Assembly: GCA_959605475.1 (NCBI GenBank)
Contig: CAUHFS010000017.1
Coordinates: forward strand, 1 to 41,250
DNA length: 41,250 nucleotides
From: an uncultured Collinsella sp.
GTDB lineage: Bacteria; Actinomycetota; Coriobacteriia; Coriobacteriales; Coriobacteriaceae
Reading direction: 5' to 3'
This document shows, piece after piece, positions 38,281 to 41,250 of the stretch. Positions within the stretch are counted from its first letter, which is position 1. Every line of letters begins with the position of its first letter. The notes under the pieces were generated by a model. That model had not been told where the DNA came from. It ran no database searches and was given only the letters and a program-made list of their open reading frames with translations. Both the position numbers and the translations under genes were made by a program.

Positions 38281-41031
38281 ATGTCTGACAAGCGCCGCAC
38301 TTTTGCCGTCATCGACGGCAACTCGCTCATGCACCGCGCCTTCCACGCCGTGCCGCCGACCATGAACGCGCCGGACGGTCGTCCCACCAACGCAATCTTT
38401 GGCTTTTTGAATATGTTCCTCAAGATGATTGACGCCTTTAATCCCGACGGCGTTGTTGTGGCGTTTGACAAGGGCAAGCCGCGTGTGCGCATGGAGATGC
38501 TGCCGCAGTATAAGGCGCAGCGCCCGCCCATGGACCCCGATCTGCACGCGCAGTTTCCGATGATCAAGGAGCTGCTCACCGCGCTCAACGTGCCGATTCT
38601 GCAGTCCGAGGGCTGGGAAGGCGACGATATCCTGGGTACTCTGGCTCGCCTGGGTGAGGAGGCCGGCTGCGACATGCTGCTGGTGACCGGCGACCGCGAC
38701 ATGTATCAGCTCGTGACCGAGCACGTCAACGTGGTCTCGACCCGCAAGGGCCTGTCCGACGTGGCGATTATGACGCCCGAGAGCGTGGATGACCTGTATC
38801 ACGGCATTACGCCGGCGCTCGTGCCCGATTTTTACGGCCTAAAGGGCGATACGTCGGACAATATTCCCGGCGTACCGGGCATCGGCCCCAAAAAGGCGAG
38901 CGCGCTCATTGCGCAGTACGGCAGCTTGGACGAGGTCATCGCGCATGCTGACGAGGTCAAGGGCAAGATGGGCGAGAACCTGCGTGCGCACATCGACGAT
39001 GCTCTGCTGAGCCGCAAGGTCGCAACCATTCGCACCGATGCGCCCGTCGAGCTCGACTTTGACGAAACGTCCTTCCCGGCGTTTTCTGCCGACGAAGTGT
39101 CCGCGGCGCTGGGTACGCTTGGTATCACCGCCATGCAGAACCGTTTCTTGGCGCTGATTGGCGGCGAGGGTGGGGCTGTGCCCGCTGCCAGCACGTTTGA
39201 GATTCCCCCCGTTATGCGCGCTGTCGCTGGCGATGCCGAGGCGCTCGCTGCCGTTGCCGACGAGATCGCTCGTGCGATCGAGGCAGGCGAGTGGATTGCC
39301 GCCGTGGTGGACGATGACAAGGAGGAGGGCGCGCTTTTTGGCCTGACACGCACGCTTTGGCTGGCGACGTCCAAGGGGCTGCTTGCGCTTGAGGAGGGCG
39401 ACGGTGGTGCGCCTGCCGTGGTCGATGGCTTCAACTTCGCCCACGGCGTGATCGCCGGTGTGCTTGCTCGCCTGTTTATGGGGGGCCGCGTGGCGTGCCC
39501 GGATATGAAAGCACTGCTGCATGAGCTTTCGCCCATCGATTCTTCCGAGCCCGAGCTCATGGATCCGCTGGCAGTCGATTCCACGCGCATTTTCGATACC
39601 GTGGTCGCGGCCTACCTGTTGGATTCCGACCGCTCCGAGTTTGACGAGGCGTATCTGGCCGATACCTATCTGCAGATGGCGCTGCCTGCGGCGCGCGGTG
39701 CAGAGGGCGCCGGCGAGGACGCTCCTGCGCCCGCCGCTCGCACGGTGGCCTTGACGTTGGCGCTGGTCGCACCACTGCGCGACCGCATGGCCCGCGAGAA
39801 CGCCGCCAACGTGTTCGATGGGATCGAGATGCCACTCGTGCCGGTGCTTGCCAAGATGGAGCGCGCAGGCATGCTCGTGGACCCCGACCGTCTGCATAGT
39901 CTGTCCGAGGGACTTGCTACCCAGATTGCCGAGGTCGAGCGCAGCATTCGCGACCTGGCAGGTGACGAGACCTTTAACATCGGCAGCCCCATGCAGCTCT
40001 CGCACGTGCTGTTTGACGTTATGGGGCTTCCGACCAAGGGCCTCAAGAAGACTAAGCGCGGCTACTATTCGACCAACGCCAAGGTGCTGAGCGACCTTGC
40101 GCGTGACCACGAAATCGTGCGTCTGATCTTGGACTGGCGTGAGAAGTCTAAGATCAAGTCCACCTATCTGGACACGCTGGGCCCGCTACGCCGTGGTGAC
40201 GGCCGTGTGCACACCACGTACAACCAGACCATCACCGCGACGGGCCGCCTGTCCTCGAGCGACCCGAACCTACAGAACATCCCGACGCGCTCTGAGCTTG
40301 GTCGTACCGTCAAGACGGCGTTTTCGGCGGGCGAGGGCAGCGTCTTTTTGGCGGTGGACTACTCGCAGATCGAGTTGCGCCTACTCGCGCATCTTTCGGG
40401 TGATGAACATCTGGTACGTGCCTTTAACGAGGGTGAGGACTTCCATGCCGAGACGGCCGCGCGCGTATTTGGCGTGCCGGTGTCCGAGGTGACACCCGAC
40501 CTGCGTAGCCGCGCCAAGGCCGTGAACTTTGGCATCGTGTACGGTCAGCAGGCCTATGGTCTGTCGCAGTCGCTGCACATCTCGATGGCCGAGGCGCGCG
40601 ACATGATTGACCGCTACTACGAGGCATACCCGGGCGTGCGCACGTTCCTCGACAACGTGGTGGCGCGTGCCAAGCAGACGGGTTACGCCGAGACCATGTA
40701 CGGCCGTCGTCGCCATATTCCCGAGCTCAAGGCCAAAAACCCGCAACTCCGCGGCTTTGGCGAGCGCACGGCCATGAACCATCCCATGCAGGGCACCGCC
40801 GCCGACATCATCAAGATCGCCATGGCCCGCGTAAGCCGTCGCTTGGAAGAAGAAGGCTTTGCCGCCCACATGATCCTGCAGGTACACGACGAACTGGACT
40901 TTGAGTGCCCCGTCGACGAAGTCGAGCGCCTCACCGCCATGGTCCGCGACGTCATGGAACACGTAGTAGACCTCCGCGTACCGTTGATCGCCGAAGCCAG
41001 CACCGGCATAACCTGGGCCGACGCGAAATAG
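38281..41031 (+). CDS. polA: DNA polymerase I
   Basis: Repair and primer-removal polymerase, 916 aa. The N-terminal 5' nuclease spans about residues 1-300 (FAVIDGNSLMHRAF, FDKGKPRVRMEMLPQYKAQR, VTGDRDMYQLV, GLKGDTSDNIPGVPGIGPKKA). The middle region matches the 3'-5' exonuclease fold, but its metal-binding acids are not in place: the Asp of the NxxxD motif is His in NFAHG. Proofreading is probably lost. The polymerase domain has motif A DYSQIELRLLAHLSGD, motif B RSRAKAVNFGIVYGQQAYGL and motif C QVHDELDFE. The ATG at 38281 follows GAGG; a GTG at 38242 is unlikely. The last 70 codons use more GAA and GTA than the rest. Confidence 0.97.
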   Translation: MSDKRRTFAVIDGNSLMHRAFHAVPPTMNAPDGRPTNAIFGFLNMFLKMIDAFNPDGVVVAFDKGKPRVRMEMLPQYKAQRPPMDPDLHAQFPMIKELLTALNVPILQSEGWEGDDILGTLARLGEEAGCDMLLVTGDRDMYQLVTEHVNVVSTRKGLSDVAIMTPESVDDLYHGITPALVPDFYGLKGDTSDNIPGVPGIGPKKASALIAQYGSLDEVIAHADEVKGKMGENLRAHIDDALLSRKVATIRTDAPVELDFDETSFPAFSADEVSAALGTLGITAMQNRFLALIGGEGGAVPAASTFEIPPVMRAVAGDAEALAAVADEIARAIEAGEWIAAVVDDDKEEGALFGLTRTLWLATSKGLLALEEGDGGAPAVVDGFNFAHGVIAGVLARLFMGGRVACPDMKALLHELSPIDSSEPELMDPLAVDSTRIFDTVVAAYLLDSDRSEFDEAYLADTYLQMALPAARGAEGAGEDAPAPAARTVALTLALVAPLRDRMARENAANVFDGIEMPLVPVLAKMERAGMLVDPDRLHSLSEGLATQIAEVERSIRDLAGDETFNIGSPMQLSHVLFDVMGLPTKGLKKTKRGYYSTNAKVLSDLARDHEIVRLILDWREKSKIKSTYLDTLGPLRRGDGRVHTTYNQTITATGRLSSSDPNLQNIPTRSELGRTVKTAFSAGEGSVFLAVDYSQIELRLLAHLSGDEHLVRAFNEGEDFHAETAARVFGVPVSEVTPDLRSRAKAVNFGIVYGQQAYGLSQSLHISMAEARDMIDRYYEAYPGVRTFLDNVVARAKQTGYAETMYGRRRHIPELKAKNPQLRGFGERTAMNHPMQGTAADIIKIAMARVSRRLEEEGFAAHMILQVHDELDFECPVDEVERLTAMVRDVMEHVVDLRVPLIAEASTGITWADAK

Positions 41032-41088
41032 GGAAGCACTCCGTAAGGCAAGCTCGCCCAAGACGCAAGCCCCCACATACTTAAGATT

Positions 41089-41119
41089 TGGGACAAACAC
41101 TACTGATTAATTTGTCCCA
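41089..41119. repeat. Inverted repeat TGGGACAAA/TTTGTCCCA
   Basis: Perfect 9-bp arms at 41089-41097 and 41111-41119 with a 13-base loop, downstream of polA. No T run follows directly, so it is not a standard terminator. Confidence 0.6.
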
Positions 41120-41125
41120 CAGTAA

Positions 41126-41168
41126 CCAAAACAGAGGGGAGCCCCTTCCAACAAGGGGCTCCCCTCTG
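41126..41168 (-). terminator. Strong hairpin terminator, probably of a minus-strand gene beyond the window
   Basis: Perfect 16-bp arms at 41132-41147 and 41153-41168 with a five-base loop. On the minus strand TTTTGG follows. It would also stop readthrough from polA. Confidence 0.85.
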
Positions 41169-41250
41169 CTCAAATCATTTCAGCTAAGTATCTAGACACT
41201 CAAGACGCCATCTTGGCGGCAGGAAAGTAAACCTAGGACCTGGCCGGGCG
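41169..41250 (-). other. Window end, possible 3' end of a minus-strand gene
   Basis: Two minus-strand frames are open from the window edge, stopping at 41184-41186 and 41192-41194. One reads FTFLPPRWRLECLDT at its end. The minus-strand terminator next to it supports a gene here, but 20 codons are too few to choose a frame. Confidence 0.3.

Noticed and set aside
38115..38702. N-terminal extension of the aminopeptidase frame
   Set aside because: The extra 196 codons run antisense to the polA start; the ATG at 38114 has a good ribosome site and gives the family length.

Overview
The window is a GC-rich bacterial chromosome segment. It most resembles Coriobacteriia (Actinomycetota), probably Collinsella or a close relative. 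The reasons are the gene order pyrG-xerD-mraZ, a full division and cell-wall (dcw) cluster without ftsA, the SepF/YggT/DivIVA set, the coding style, and operator-like sites of actinobacterial/Firmicute LexA and MerR type. The genus is inferred from gene order and protein character, not from a search.

Layout. 1-2219: end of pyrG (CTP synthase) and xerD, closed by a strong terminator. 2220-2681: an unusually dense control region. 2682-18172, all on the plus strand: mraZ, rsmH, an ftsL-like gene, ftsI, murF, mraY, murD, ftsW, murG, murC, murB, ftsQ and ftsZ. murE and ftsA are absent. 18383-26298: pgeF (ylmD), then pstSCAB-phoU, then yggS (ylmE), sepF (ylmF), yggT (ylmG) and divIVA. The phosphate operon therefore sits inside what is elsewhere one division cluster. 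26464-29015, minus strand: a nitroreductase, a DUF47 PhoU-like protein and a Pit phosphate transporter. 29266-32390, plus strand: a small gene under a perfect LexA-type box, a Bax-inhibitor-1 family membrane protein, a PARG-like (TIGR02452) protein with an altered catalytic motif, and an SGNH hydrolase. 32634-35075, minus strand: thiD and thiC, the latter under a TPP riboswitch. 35148-38114: a membrane-anchored unknown protein (plus), yaaA (minus) and an M18 aminopeptidase (minus). 38281-41031: polA (plus). The window ends in two hairpins.

How the genes work together. MurC/D/F, MraY, MurG and MurB build lipid II. FtsW, FtsI, FtsQ and the FtsL-like protein form the septal synthase. FtsZ, SepF, YggT and DivIVA position and anchor it; with no FtsA in view, SepF is the likely FtsZ anchor. 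PgeF edits peptidoglycan precursors. PstSCAB-PhoU and Pit-DUF47 are two separate phosphate uptake systems with their own regulatory partners.

The most interesting non-coding signals are: the mraZ control region, with TGGG repeats, a LexA-like site, a MerR-type dyad that recurs before ftsZ, and twin palindromes; an apparent ATC start codon for yggT; a composite inverted-repeat element at 32403-32620; related TTGCGGTG hairpins around yaaA; a 22-bp perfect inverted repeat at 27171-27254; and a LexA box in front of the gene at 29266. I found no tRNA, rRNA, CRISPR array, transposase or prophage.
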